Part shown: positions 33,052 through 41,027 of the stretch, piece by piece
Layout: the number at the start of each line of letters is the position of its first letter
How positions within the stretch are numbered: position 1 is the stretch's first letter
DNA from: Myxococcales bacterium
GTDB taxonomy: Bacteria > Myxococcota_A > Polyangia > Nannocystales > Nannocystaceae
Direction: 5' to 3'
DNA: 64,000 bases
NCBI GenBank assembly: GCA_020633315.1
Contig: JACKDV010000003.1
Coordinates: 124,001-188,000 of the forward strand
Made by a program: the position numbers and the translations under genes
The notes under the pieces: model-generated
Database searches by the model: none
What the model saw: only the letters and a program-made list of their open reading frames with translations
What the model was told of the DNA's origin: nothing

Positions 33052-33966
33052 TCATCCCGGATCGCGGCGCAGCGCCGCCCGCAGATCCGGCTCGCCCTCG
33101 CCGCGCGCCACCGCCCAGCTCATGTGCGGGCTGGCGTGGGCGATGCCCACCTCGCCGCGCGGCGTGAGCATGATGATCCCGCAGGTGGCCCGCTCCGCGC
33201 CCACCTCGAAGGTGGCCACGCGAGCACAGACCTCGGCCGCGGCCTCGTCGGGCGCGAGACCCCGCGTCGCGGCGAGCAGCGCCGCATACGAGGCCACGTG
33301 GGTCATGATGGCCTCGCCCACCCCGGTGGCACAGGCGGCCCCCAGCGCGGGGTGGGCATACAGCCCCGCGCCGAGCAATGGGCTGTCCCCCACCCGCCCG
33401 TGGGCCTTGAGCAGCACGCCGCCGGTCGAGCCCGCCGCGCACAGGTGGCCGTCGGCATCGATCGCCACCGCGCCCACCGTGTCGGCCTGCCCCACGGCGC
33501 CGCTGCGGCCCGCGGTGGCCTCGTCGTAGCGGGCCTGGGCCTTGGCCGTCCACAGCCCGTCCCGTCCGAAGCGACCCACGCCGCGGGCCCGGGCGAAGGC
33601 CTCGGCCCCCTCGCCCACCAGCAGGCAGTGACGACCGTGCTCCATCACCGCCTGGGCCACGAGGATCGGATCGGCCAGGTCGCGCACGGCCGCCACCGCG
33701 CCGCTCCGGAGGTCGCGCGAGCGCATGATCCCGGCGTCCACCTCGAAGCGGCCGTCCTCGGTCATGCAGGCGCCCCGGCCTGCGTTGAAGGTCTCCGCGT
33801 CCTCGAGCCAGCGCACCGCCGCGATCGCGGCCGCCTCGCAGCCGCCGCGGCGCAGCGCCTCGTGCCCGCGCCGCGCTGCCTCGCGCACGCCGGCCACGGC
33901 TGTCTCCTGGTTGGCCGCCGCCACCCGCCCCGCTCCGCCGTGCACGACGATCGTCGGTACTGCCAT
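33052..33966 (-). CDS. Isoaspartyl peptidase/L-asparaginase (plant-type Ntn hydrolase)
   Basis: This 304-residue protein has a nucleophile Thr163 in ADTVGAVAIDADG, the autoprocessing site, and TFNAGRGACMTEDGRFEVDAGIM in the alpha part, where the substrate is bound. The RVGDSPLLGAGLYA and ACATGVGEAIM segments match the beta part. The expected function is to remove isoaspartyl dipeptides or free asparagine in the cytoplasm. It starts with ATG at 33966 and ends 85 bp after the broken gene's start, on the same strand. No signal peptide. Confidence 0.9.
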   Translation of the reverse strand: MAVPTIVVHGGAGRVAAANQETAVAGVREAARRGHEALRRGGCEAAAIAAVRWLEDAETFNAGRGACMTEDGRFEVDAGIMRSRDLRSGAVAAVRDLADPILVAQAVMEHGRHCLLVGEGAEAFARARGVGRFGRDGLWTAKAQARYDEATAGRSGAVGQADTVGAVAIDADGHLCAAGSTGGVLLKAHGRVGDSPLLGAGLYAHPALGAACATGVGEAIMTHVASYAALLAATRGLAPDEAAAEVCARVATFEVGAERATCGIIMLTPRGEVGIAHASPHMSWAVARGEGEPDLRAALRRDPG

Positions 33967-33985
33967 CCGCTGGTCCTCCTCGCCG

Positions 33986-34468
33986 CTACTGGCCGCCGTA
34001 GGGCCGCACGCAGGGCAGCCCCACCGCGCGGCTGCCCCGGCGCTCGCACGCCAGCATGCGGCGGGCCGCCTGGCGCGGGTGGTGGTCGTGCCCCATCAGG
34101 TGCGCCACCCCGTGGATCGCCAGCGAGGTGGCCTCGTCGAGCCAGCCGTCGGGGCCGGGCCGCACCGCCTGGCGGGCCACCGCGTCGCGGTTGAGCACGA
34201 CCTCGCCCAGGCCCGGCGCCTCCTCGCCGGGCAACGCATCGCCCGCGGGAAAGGCCAGCACGTCGGTGGCCTCGGCCACCCCGAGGTGCGCCGCCTTGAG
34301 CTCCTGCATGCGCGGGTCGTCCACGATCCGCAGCTCGATGCCGTCGATCTCCTCGGGGATGCACCCCATGGCCCGCGCCGCCTTGCGCACGCGCCGGGCC
34401 AGCGCGCGCACTCGGGCTGGCGTGAGCACGCCCGTCCGCTCCACCGCCAGGTCGATCCGCGGGGTCAC
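33986..34468 (-). CDS. ybeY: Endoribonuclease YbeY
   Basis: This 160-residue protein has the UPF0054 metal site HGVAHLMGHDHH, with three histidines that bind zinc, preceded by LGEVVLNRDAVARQA and TDVLAFPAGD. YbeY acts in 16S rRNA maturation and ribosome quality control. The GTG start at 34468 overlaps the TGA of the upstream HD-GYP gene (GTGA), so translation is coupled. In many bacteria ybeY follows phoH and a membrane-bound HD protein; here phoH is 6.5 kb away on the same strand and the coupled neighbour is a soluble GAF/HD-GYP protein instead. Confidence 0.9.
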   Translation of the reverse strand: MTPRIDLAVERTGVLTPARVRALARRVRKAARAMGCIPEEIDGIELRIVDDPRMQELKAAHLGVAEATDVLAFPAGDALPGEEAPGLGEVVLNRDAVARQAVRPGPDGWLDEATSLAIHGVAHLMGHDHHPRQAARRMLACERRGSRAVGLPCVRPYGGQ

Positions 34469-36330
34469 GAGCGCGTCCCCTCGTAGACCTTGGCGTCGAG
34501 GAACAGCTGCAGCACGTCCTCGTCGAGCTTGCCCTCGCGCTGCTCGGCCCGCAGGATGTCGAGGGCCAGCGGCACGGGCACGGCCTTCTTGTAGGGACGG
34601 TCCGAGGCGGTGAGGGCGTCGAAGATGTCGGCGACGGTCATCATGCGGGCCTGCAGGGGGATCTCGGGCGCGGCGATCCGCGAGGGGTAGCCGCTGCCGT
34701 CGAGGTACTCGTGGTGCTTGGCCGCGATCTCGGGCACCTTGGCCAGGCTGCGCCCCCAGGGGATCCGCACCAGGAAGTCGAAGGTGTGGGTCACGTGGTG
34801 CTGGATCTCGATGCGCTCGGCGTCGGTGAGGCTGCCGCGGCGGATGAGCAGCGCGTCGAGCTCCTCGCCGTGCAGCAGCACGTGCCGCCGCCCCCGAGCG
34901 TCGAGGAACTCGTGCCCCGAGATGATGGCGAGCTGCGAGGAGACGTCGGTGGGCAGCACCGAGGGCTCGTTGGCCTCGAGGATCACCGCGAGCATGTGCT
35001 CGAGCTCCCGCAGGCGGGCGCGGTGCTCGGCGTCGATGGCCGGATCCTCGGGCTGGCCCGCGCGGTGGCGCTGGAGCTGGGCCCGCAGCCGCTGCACCTC
35101 GAGGGCGGTGCGCATGTGCTCGAAGCGGGCGAGCACGCGGTCGAGCTGCCACGGGTAGAGCTTCTTGGCCTTGACCAGCACCTCCTCGCGCACCCCCACC
35201 TTGCCGAAGTCGTGCAGCAGGCCGGCGTACTCGATCTCGCGCAGCTGCTCGGCCGAGAAGCTCACCGCGGCGAAGGCCCCCCGGTCGGCCCGGTCGGCGC
35301 TGCGGGCCAGGGCCACGGTGAGGTCGGCCACCCGCTGGCTGTGGCCGCTGGTGGTGGGGTCGCGCTGCTCGATCGCCCGCACGCTGGCCCGCACGAAGCC
35401 CTCGAACAGCGACTGGATCTCCTCGTAGAGGCGGGCGCTCTCCAGCGCCACCGCGGCCTGGGCCGCCAGCGAGGAGCACAGCCGCTCGTCCTCGGCCGAG
35501 AACGGCCGCACCCGCTCCTCGAAGTCGGCCGGCGTGCGCAGGGGGCCGTGGCCGATCTTGGCGTTGATGAGCTGGATGACCGCGAGCACCCGCCCCTCGG
35601 GGCTGATCATGGGCGCGGTGATCATCGAGCGGGTCTGGTAGCCGAAGCGCTGGTCGAAGCGCCGATCGTGGCGCACCGCGTCGCCCTCGATCGGCGGCGG
35701 GGGCTGGTAGAGATCGGGGCTGCGGATCACCCGGCGCCGCAGCACGCTGCTGCCCACCACCGAGCCCTCGCCGATGGGCAGGGTGTGCGAGCCCAGGTCG
35801 GTCTCCACCGAGTCGTTGACGGCGACGGCGAAGCGCAGCTTGCCCGCGTCCTCGTCCACCAGGTAGATCGAGCCCGCGTCGGCGCCGGTGATCGAGCGGG
35901 CGTGCTGGAGGATGAGCTGCAGCACCCGGGCCGGATCGCGCTCGGCGTTGAGGCCCAGGCCGATGTCGAGGAGCTGGTCGGTCACCCGCGCGCGGGCGAA
36001 GGCCTCGGCCGCCTCGAGGGCCGAGCCCACCACGCGGGCGAGCACCTCCTCGGCGCAGGGCAGGCCCAGCAGGTGCACCCGCGGATCGTCGAGGGCCGAC
36101 AGCGCCCCCGCGAGCTCGGCGTTGGGGCCCACCACCAGCAGGTGATCGAAGCTCGGCGGCAGCGGCCGGCCGGGCGCGATCACGGTGACCGTGGCCCGCG
36201 TGCGAGCGATGCAGATCGAGCCGTCCGCCTCGGGGTGCACCCGCCAGGCCGAGGCCGGACGCACGGCCTCGAGCAGCCACCACCGTACCTCGGCGAAGCT
36301 CGTCAGCCCGGGGCGGGGGCCGTCGCTCAT
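34465..36330 (-). CDS. GAF and HD-GYP domain protein, possible cyclic-di-GMP phosphodiesterase
   Basis: This 621-residue protein has an N-terminal domain of unknown type (1-110), a GAF domain at about 115-300 (SITGADAGSIYLVDEDAGKLRF, LINAKIG), and an HD-GYP domain at about 310-610 with LLHDFGK at 371-377 and HHEYLDGSGYP at 539-549. The HD and GYP parts are separated by about 110 extra residues (390-500) that look helical and charged. HD-GYP enzymes cleave cyclic di-GMP. The ATG at 36330 is preceded by TATACT. The gene ends by GTGA overlap with ybeY. The insertion could impose a regulatory role. Confidence 0.88.
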   Translation of the reverse strand: MSDGPRPGLTSFAEVRWWLLEAVRPASAWRVHPEADGSICIARTRATVTVIAPGRPLPPSFDHLLVVGPNAELAGALSALDDPRVHLLGLPCAEEVLARVVGSALEAAEAFARARVTDQLLDIGLGLNAERDPARVLQLILQHARSITGADAGSIYLVDEDAGKLRFAVAVNDSVETDLGSHTLPIGEGSVVGSSVLRRRVIRSPDLYQPPPPIEGDAVRHDRRFDQRFGYQTRSMITAPMISPEGRVLAVIQLINAKIGHGPLRTPADFEERVRPFSAEDERLCSSLAAQAAVALESARLYEEIQSLFEGFVRASVRAIEQRDPTTSGHSQRVADLTVALARSADRADRGAFAAVSFSAEQLREIEYAGLLHDFGKVGVREEVLVKAKKLYPWQLDRVLARFEHMRTALEVQRLRAQLQRHRAGQPEDPAIDAEHRARLRELEHMLAVILEANEPSVLPTDVSSQLAIISGHEFLDARGRRHVLLHGEELDALLIRRGSLTDAERIEIQHHVTHTFDFLVRIPWGRSLAKVPEIAAKHHEYLDGSGYPSRIAAPEIPLQARMMTVADIFDALTASDRPYKKAVPVPLALDILRAEQREGKLDEDVLQLFLDAKVYEGTRS

Positions 36331-36336
36331 CGGCGG

Positions 36337-36342
36337 AGTATA
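36337..36342 (-). promoter_or_regulatory. -10 element TATACT for HD-GYP gene
   Basis: TATACT on the minus strand is 6 bases before the ATG at 36330, so the transcript could be nearly leaderless. It is preceded by CA, giving CATATACT. Confidence 0.45.
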
Positions 36343-36401
36343 TGCCGAGGCCCGCACCGCTCGCCCCCGATCCACCATGGCGGTGATCGCGACCATCGCG
36401 T

Positions 36402-36458
36402 CCGACCGACCCCGACGATCGACGTCCCACCTGGGACCGCCGGGCTCGGGACGGTCGG
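36402..36458. promoter_or_regulatory. Nested inverted repeats in the divergent region
   Basis: Outer arms CCGACCG (36402-36408) and CGGTCGG (36452-36458) enclose an inner pair GTCCCA (36424-36429) and TGGGAC (36432-36437). The outer right arm ends 4 bases before the TACGCT -10-like box of the AAA+ gene. It may be an operator, but GC richness makes such arms easier to find by chance. Confidence 0.35.
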
Positions 36459-36461
36459 TGA

Positions 36462-36467
36462 TACGCT
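36462..36467 (+). promoter_or_regulatory. -10-like TACGCT before AAA+ gene
   Basis: GATACGCT ends 13 bases before the ATG at 36481 in the 150-bp gap between divergent genes. No strong -35 was seen. Confidence 0.3.
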
Positions 36468-36480
36468 CCGTGACGCCCCC

Positions 36481-37824
36481 ATGGACGACGCGACCTTTCG
36501 CGGGCTGGAGGCCGCATTGGCGGCCACCCCAGACAACCATCCGCTCCGTGCGGTGCTCGTGCGGGCCTGCCTCGAGCGCGGCGATGCGACCGCGGGCCTG
36601 GCCCTGCTCGAGGGGATCGACGCCGCGGCGCTGCCGCCCGACGGGCGCATGGCCGCGGCCACGCTGTGCCTGGGCGCCGACCAGGCACCGCGTGCGCTGG
36701 AGCTGCTGGGGGATCTCGCCGCGCCCGAGGCCCGGATCACCGCGGCCCGGGCCCTGCTGGTGCTGGGCCGTCGCGCCGAGGGGCTGGCCGCCTATCACGA
36801 GGCGGTGGCCGGCAATGCCACGCTCGAGAACCCCGAGCTCGAGGCGGCGCTGCGTCCCGAGTCGCCGCCGCCCAGCCACGGCGGCGACGGTCGCCTGCGC
36901 ATCGTGAGCGGCCCGCCCACCACCGACGAGACCCTCGATCGCCTGCTCGCCCCGCCGGCCGAGCGCATCGGCTTCGACGACGTGGGCGGCCTCGAGGACG
37001 TCAAGAAGGCGATCCGCCGGCGCATCATCACGCCCTTCGACAAGCCCACCCTGTTCCAGCGCTTCCGGCGGAAGGTGGGCGGCGGCGTGCTGCTGTTCGG
37101 CCCGCCCGGCTGCGGCAAGACCATGATCGCCCGGGCCACCGCAGGCGAGGTGAACGCCACCTTCATCAACGTGGCCATCTCCGATGTGCTCGACATGTAC
37201 ATCGGCGAGTCGGAGCGCAAGCTCCACGCCCTGTTCGAGCGCGCGCGGGACAGCGCCCCCGCGGTGCTGTTCTTCGACGAGCTCGAGGCCCTCGCGGGCA
37301 ACCGCAAGTACGCACGCGAGAGCTCGGTCGGCAAGCTGGTCTCGCTGTTCCTCTCGGAGATGGACGGCTTCGCCGAGAACAACCACGGGGTGCTGCTGGT
37401 GGGGGCCACCAACGTGCCCTGGAGCATCGACCCCGCGTTCCAGCGACCGGGCCGCTTCGATCGGGTGATCTTCGTGCCCCCGCCCGACGCCGCCGCGCGC
37501 CATGCCATCCTCTCGCGCCTGCTGGCCAGCCGCCCCACCGAGGGCGACCTGCGGGTGGAGCTGCTGGTGCGGCGCACCAAGGGCTTCTCGGGGGCCGACC
37601 TCACCCACCTGGTGGAGACCGCGGTCGACGAGGCCATCGACGAGTCGCTGGCCAAGGAGGACACGGTCTCGCTGTCGTGGCGGCACCTCGAGGCCGCCCT
37701 GCCCGAGGTGCGGGCGACCACCGCCGAGTGGCTGACCACCGCCCGCAACTACGCCCGCTACGCCAACGACGGCGGGCGCTACGACGACGTGCTCGCGTTC
37801 CTCGAGCGCCACGGCAAGGGCTGA
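36481..37824 (+). CDS. AAA+ ATPase with N-terminal TPR-like helices (CDC48/Vps4-like)
   Basis: This 447-residue protein has 150 N-terminal residues of helical repeats and a C-terminal AAA+ module: FDDVGGLEDVKKAIRR, Walker A GPPGCGKT at 207-214, pore segment DVLDMYIGESERKLH, Walker B LFFDELEAL at 262-270, sensor GATN near 309 and arginine finger RPGRFDR near 322. The classical CDC48/Vps4/ClpX-less group uses this for remodelling proteins. It is followed 3 bp later by a membrane protein and then by a TPR/membrane protein, so the three form an operon. I do not know the substrate. The ATG at 36481 fits the first helix. Confidence 0.88.
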   Translation: MDDATFRGLEAALAATPDNHPLRAVLVRACLERGDATAGLALLEGIDAAALPPDGRMAAATLCLGADQAPRALELLGDLAAPEARITAARALLVLGRRAEGLAAYHEAVAGNATLENPELEAALRPESPPPSHGGDGRLRIVSGPPTTDETLDRLLAPPAERIGFDDVGGLEDVKKAIRRRIITPFDKPTLFQRFRRKVGGGVLLFGPPGCGKTMIARATAGEVNATFINVAISDVLDMYIGESERKLHALFERARDSAPAVLFFDELEALAGNRKYARESSVGKLVSLFLSEMDGFAENNHGVLLVGATNVPWSIDPAFQRPGRFDRVIFVPPPDAAARHAILSRLLASRPTEGDLRVELLVRRTKGFSGADLTHLVETAVDEAIDESLAKEDTVSLSWRHLEAALPEVRATTAEWLTTARNYARYANDGGRYDDVLAFLERHGKG

Positions 37825-37827
37825 TCC

Positions 37828-38322
37828 ATGCCCGCCACCGCCCGCAGCCCCGGTAGCTACGGCCCCCACGGCGGGGCCCCTCGCCCCCCCGATCGCGGCG
37901 GCCCCATCGTGGACCCGCTGTGGCCGCTGCTGGCCACCATGCTCGGCGGGGTGTGGCTGGGCTGGTCGTGGTTCCTCGCCAACGGGAGCTGGCTGGGAGG
38001 CGAGCGCGTGGCTCGGCAGCGGCGCCTGCTGGCGCTGGGCCTGGCCGTGAGCTGCGGGCTCGCCCTGCTCATCGCCGCCCTGCTGAACGTGGGCGTGCTC
38101 GAGCTGCGGGCGGTCAAGTACGTGGCCATCGTGCTCACCGCGTGGAAGCTGGGGGTGAGCTACGTGCTGCTGCTGTGGCAGCGCCGCGAGCTTCAGCTCT
38201 ACGAGTACTACGGCGGCCAGGCGCGGCGCGGCCACCTGCTGGCCTTCGGCGGGATCTTCTTGCGGGGCTGGGTGCTGGGCACCCTGCTGCCTCCGGGCTG
38301 GTGGACGCTGGTGCTCTCGTGA
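37828..38322 (+). CDS. Hypothetical membrane protein (AAA+ operon)
   Basis: This 164-residue protein has a 25-residue Pro/Gly-rich cytoplasmic start and then hydrophobic segments at about 29-50, 66-88, 95-116 and 137-160. A charged YEYYGGQARRGHLL loop lies between the third and fourth. No family is recognised. It starts 3 bp after the AAA+ gene and its stop overlaps the GTG of the following gene (GTGA), so it is almost certainly part of the same functional unit. Confidence 0.75.
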   Translation: MPATARSPGSYGPHGGAPRPPDRGGPIVDPLWPLLATMLGGVWLGWSWFLANGSWLGGERVARQRRLLALGLAVSCGLALLIAALLNVGVLELRAVKYVAIVLTAWKLGVSYVLLLWQRRELQLYEYYGGQARRGHLLAFGGIFLRGWVLGTLLPPGWWTLVLS

Positions 38323-39251
38323 GCCACGACGAGCAGCAGCGACGCCGCCGGCTCGAGCGGGTCCGCGATCGCATCGCGCACGGCGACCTCGAGGGGGCCA
38401 TCGCCCTGCTGCACCAGATCCTCGCCGCCGACCCCGACGACGCCTACGCGCACGCCCTGCTGTCGCTGTGCCTGGTGGAGCGCAAGCTGGTGGGCCCGGC
38501 CGAGGCCGAGGCCCGGGCCGCGCTCACCCTCGACGCCGAGGAGCCCCTGGCCCACGGGGCGATGGCCGCGGTGCTGGTCGCCGAGCGCCGCCTCGACGCC
38601 GCCACCGAGCACCTGGACCGAGCCATCGCGCTCGACCCCGCCAACTCGGCCTACCACCTGCGCCTCGCCCAGATCGCCCGCCTGCGGGCCCGCCCCGCCG
38701 ACGACCACCTGCAGCGTGCGCTGGCGATCGACCCGGAGGATCCCGAGGTGCTCGCCGCCGTCGCCGACGACCACCTCGCCCACAACCGCGTGGACGAGGC
38801 CGAGCGCTACGCCCGGACCGCCCTCGAGATCGATCCCGAGTGCAACGACGCCCTGCTCGCCATGGGCTGGGTGCTGCTGCGTCGCGGCAACACGGCCGAC
38901 GCCCGCGAGCACGCCGTGATGGCCCTGCGCCACGACGCCACCTCCGAGGAAGCGCTGCGCCTGCTGCTGTCGATCAAGGCCCGCGTCAGCCCGCTGCTGG
39001 GCGCCTGGTTCCGCTGGAACCTGTGGATGAGCGGCCTGGGCGACCGCCGCACGGTGGCGATCCTCGTAGGCGCCTTCTTGGTGGTGCGAGTGGTCCGAGC
39101 CATCGCCGAGGACCTGGGCCGCGAGGACATCGCCGAGCTGGTCCAGATGCTGTGGCTGGGCATCGTGGTCTACACCTGGGTGGCACCCGCGATCTTCGCC
39201 CGCCTGCTGGCCAAGGAGCTGCGGGGGATCGACCTGCGCGACGACTACTGA
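38319..39251 (+). CDS. TPR protein with C-terminal membrane segments (AAA+ operon)
   Basis: This 310-residue protein consists of six or so tetratricopeptide-like repeats (residues 10-225), such as GDLEGAIALLHQILAADPDDAYAHALL and NRVDEAERYARTALEIDPECNDALLAMG, and then a hydrophobic end with two segments (about 243-262 and 273-297). The TPR part would be cytoplasmic and bring a partner to the membrane. The GTG start at 38319 overlaps the preceding stop. With the TPR/AAA+ gene and the small membrane gene this could be an ATP-driven membrane-associated complex, which is inference. Confidence 0.82.
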   Translation: MSHDEQQRRRRLERVRDRIAHGDLEGAIALLHQILAADPDDAYAHALLSLCLVERKLVGPAEAEARAALTLDAEEPLAHGAMAAVLVAERRLDAATEHLDRAIALDPANSAYHLRLAQIARLRARPADDHLQRALAIDPEDPEVLAAVADDHLAHNRVDEAERYARTALEIDPECNDALLAMGWVLLRRGNTADAREHAVMALRHDATSEEALRLLLSIKARVSPLLGAWFRWNLWMSGLGDRRTVAILVGAFLVVRVVRAIAEDLGREDIAELVQMLWLGIVVYTWVAPAIFARLLAKELRGIDLRDDY

Positions 39252-39285
39252 TCGATCGAAGGCGCAGGGTGACGAGGCCGATCGG

Positions 39286-41022
39286 CTAGCGCTTGCGTCG
39301 GCGGCCGCGCTTGCGCTCGTCCATGGTGCGGCCGCGGCTGCCGTCGTCGGCGAAGGGGGGCGGCAGCAGGGGCTCGTGGAAGCCGGTGCTGCTGCGCTGC
39401 TGGAGCTCGATCTCCGACAGCAGCAGGGCCGGGCAGGCGCCGCTCACCGGGATCGAGCCGCTCTCGGCGTAGCAGTAGCCCTCGTCCACCTGGGGATCGC
39501 CGCCGAAGGCGACCACCCGCTGCATGGCGGCCAGGGGGGTGCCGATGAGCTCCACGTCCCGCAGGCGGCGGCGCTCGCCGGTCTCGGCGTCGAGGGCCCA
39601 TACCTCGGCCGGCTCGCCCTTGAACACCTGGAAGTCGTACGAGGAGGTGGCCGTCTCGCCGCCGTGGACGCGGATGATCACGATGGCCTCGGCGCGCCCC
39701 TGGGCGCGGGCGAGCTCGAGCAGGCGCTGCTCGAGCTGGTCCCACGACAGCGAGCGATCGGGGCGGCCCTCCACCACCAGGTGGGCCATGCGGGACATGG
39801 GGGCCGACAGGCCGTCGTGGCGGCCGTGGCCGTTGGAGCGGCGGCTGTGGCGGGTGGGCGTGCGCCCGTGCAGGAAGCCCCGCAACACGCCGTCCTCCAC
39901 CAGCCGCGCCCGCTGGGCGGGCACGCCCTGGTCGTCCACCCGGTAGCCGCCCCACACCGGGTGGCCCTGGGCGTCGGCGAGGGTGGGATCGTCGTAGACG
40001 TCGAGCCCCGCGGGCAGGATGCGCTTGCCCACCTTGTGGGCGAAGGTTCGGGTCTCGCCGCGCGCCACCAGGCGGTCGCCCTCCAGGCGGTGGCCCAGGG
40101 CCTCGTGGAAGAGGGTGCTCGCCGCTTGGCCGGCCAGCAGCGCGGGGCCGATGAACGCCCCGGGGGTCTCGGCGTCGCGCAGGCTGGCCAGGTCGCGCAG
40201 CACCTGGTCGACCATGGCGGCGAGGCCCTCGGCGTCGGGCACCGCGTCGATGGACCGGGTGTAGCGCTGCTGGGTGGCCTCGGTGTACACGCCGTCCTCG
40301 GTGAGGATCCAGCCGCCCACGTCCACGTGGCAGTAGACGTTCTCGGTGATCACCCGCGTGCCCTCGGTGGTGGCCAGCCAGCGCTGGTGGCGGTCCACCG
40401 TGAGCGAGATGGTGGGGTCGTGGAACTCGGGGTGGCTCAGGAAGACGCGCGAGGCCTCGCGCAGCATGGCCTCCCAGCGCTCCCGCGGCAGGGGCTCGTC
40501 GTGCAGCGCCTCGCGGTGCGACAGCGGCGGCTCCTTGGTGAAGGCGTCGACCTCGTCGCGCAGGTACTCGCTGACCAGCGCCTTCTTGTGGTCGTAGTAG
40601 TCCTCGAGCGCCTCGTCGAGCTTGATCTGGCCCAGCTTCCACAGGGCCACCTGCAGGGCCACCGGGTCGAGGTCGTCGGGGGCGTCGACCCAGTCCGTGC
40701 TCTCGCGGGCGTCGGCGTCCACGTCGAGGCCCGCGTCCATCACGTTGTCGAAGTGGTGGTCGCCCACCCGCACCTCGCAGTAGAGGCGGGCCCGCATGGT
40801 CTCGCGCCGGCGCAGCAGCGAGCCGTAGGCGGCCCGTAGCTGGAGCGAGCGCTCCCGCCGCAGGGTGTAGCCCATGAAGTAGGGCCGCGGGCTGCCGGGC
40901 ACGTCGAAGCCCTCCATGGAGCGCCCCAGCTCGCGGACCATCACGTCGAGCACGGGATCGGGGTCGCCCAAGGGCGGCGCGGACCGGGCCTTGGCCCGGC
41001 GATGCTCCTTGCGGTGCGCCAT
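39286..41022 (-). CDS. TldD/PmbA-family metallopeptidase-like protein
   Basis: This 578-residue protein has HEALGH (306-311), the HExxxH zinc motif of TldD, in FHEALGHRLEGDRLVARG, and C-terminal TATSSYDFQVFKGEPAEVWALD, LRDVELIGTPLAAM and SGACPALLLSEIELQ, which match the TldD/PmbA fold. About 120 more residues at the N-terminus than in E. coli TldD include an unusual segment (FDVPGSPRPYFMGYTLRRERS). In E. coli TldD and TldE together process small peptides; a partner is not adjacent here. It lies 5 bp downstream of phoH, in one operon. Confidence 0.85.
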   Translation of the reverse strand: MAHRKEHRRAKARSAPPLGDPDPVLDVMVRELGRSMEGFDVPGSPRPYFMGYTLRRERSLQLRAAYGSLLRRRETMRARLYCEVRVGDHHFDNVMDAGLDVDADARESTDWVDAPDDLDPVALQVALWKLGQIKLDEALEDYYDHKKALVSEYLRDEVDAFTKEPPLSHREALHDEPLPRERWEAMLREASRVFLSHPEFHDPTISLTVDRHQRWLATTEGTRVITENVYCHVDVGGWILTEDGVYTEATQQRYTRSIDAVPDAEGLAAMVDQVLRDLASLRDAETPGAFIGPALLAGQAASTLFHEALGHRLEGDRLVARGETRTFAHKVGKRILPAGLDVYDDPTLADAQGHPVWGGYRVDDQGVPAQRARLVEDGVLRGFLHGRTPTRHSRRSNGHGRHDGLSAPMSRMAHLVVEGRPDRSLSWDQLEQRLLELARAQGRAEAIVIIRVHGGETATSSYDFQVFKGEPAEVWALDAETGERRRLRDVELIGTPLAAMQRVVAFGGDPQVDEGYCYAESGSIPVSGACPALLLSEIELQQRSSTGFHEPLLPPPFADDGSRGRTMDERKRGRRRKR

Positions 41023-41027
41023 CGCGT

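Noticed and set aside
34465..38235. Very long open frame on the minus strand running through the AAA+ gene into ybeY's neighbour
   Set aside because: Only the part from 36330 downward matches GAF/HD-GYP; the upstream part is the antisense shadow of the AAA+ and membrane genes, as usual with this GC content.
38319..38322. Possible fusion of membrane protein and TPR protein by frameshift
   Set aside because: GTGA overlap is a regular coupling arrangement in this window and both have complete domains.
39252..39285. Short repeats of CGATCG between convergent genes as terminator
   Set aside because: No stable stem-loop could be drawn with a reasonable loop.
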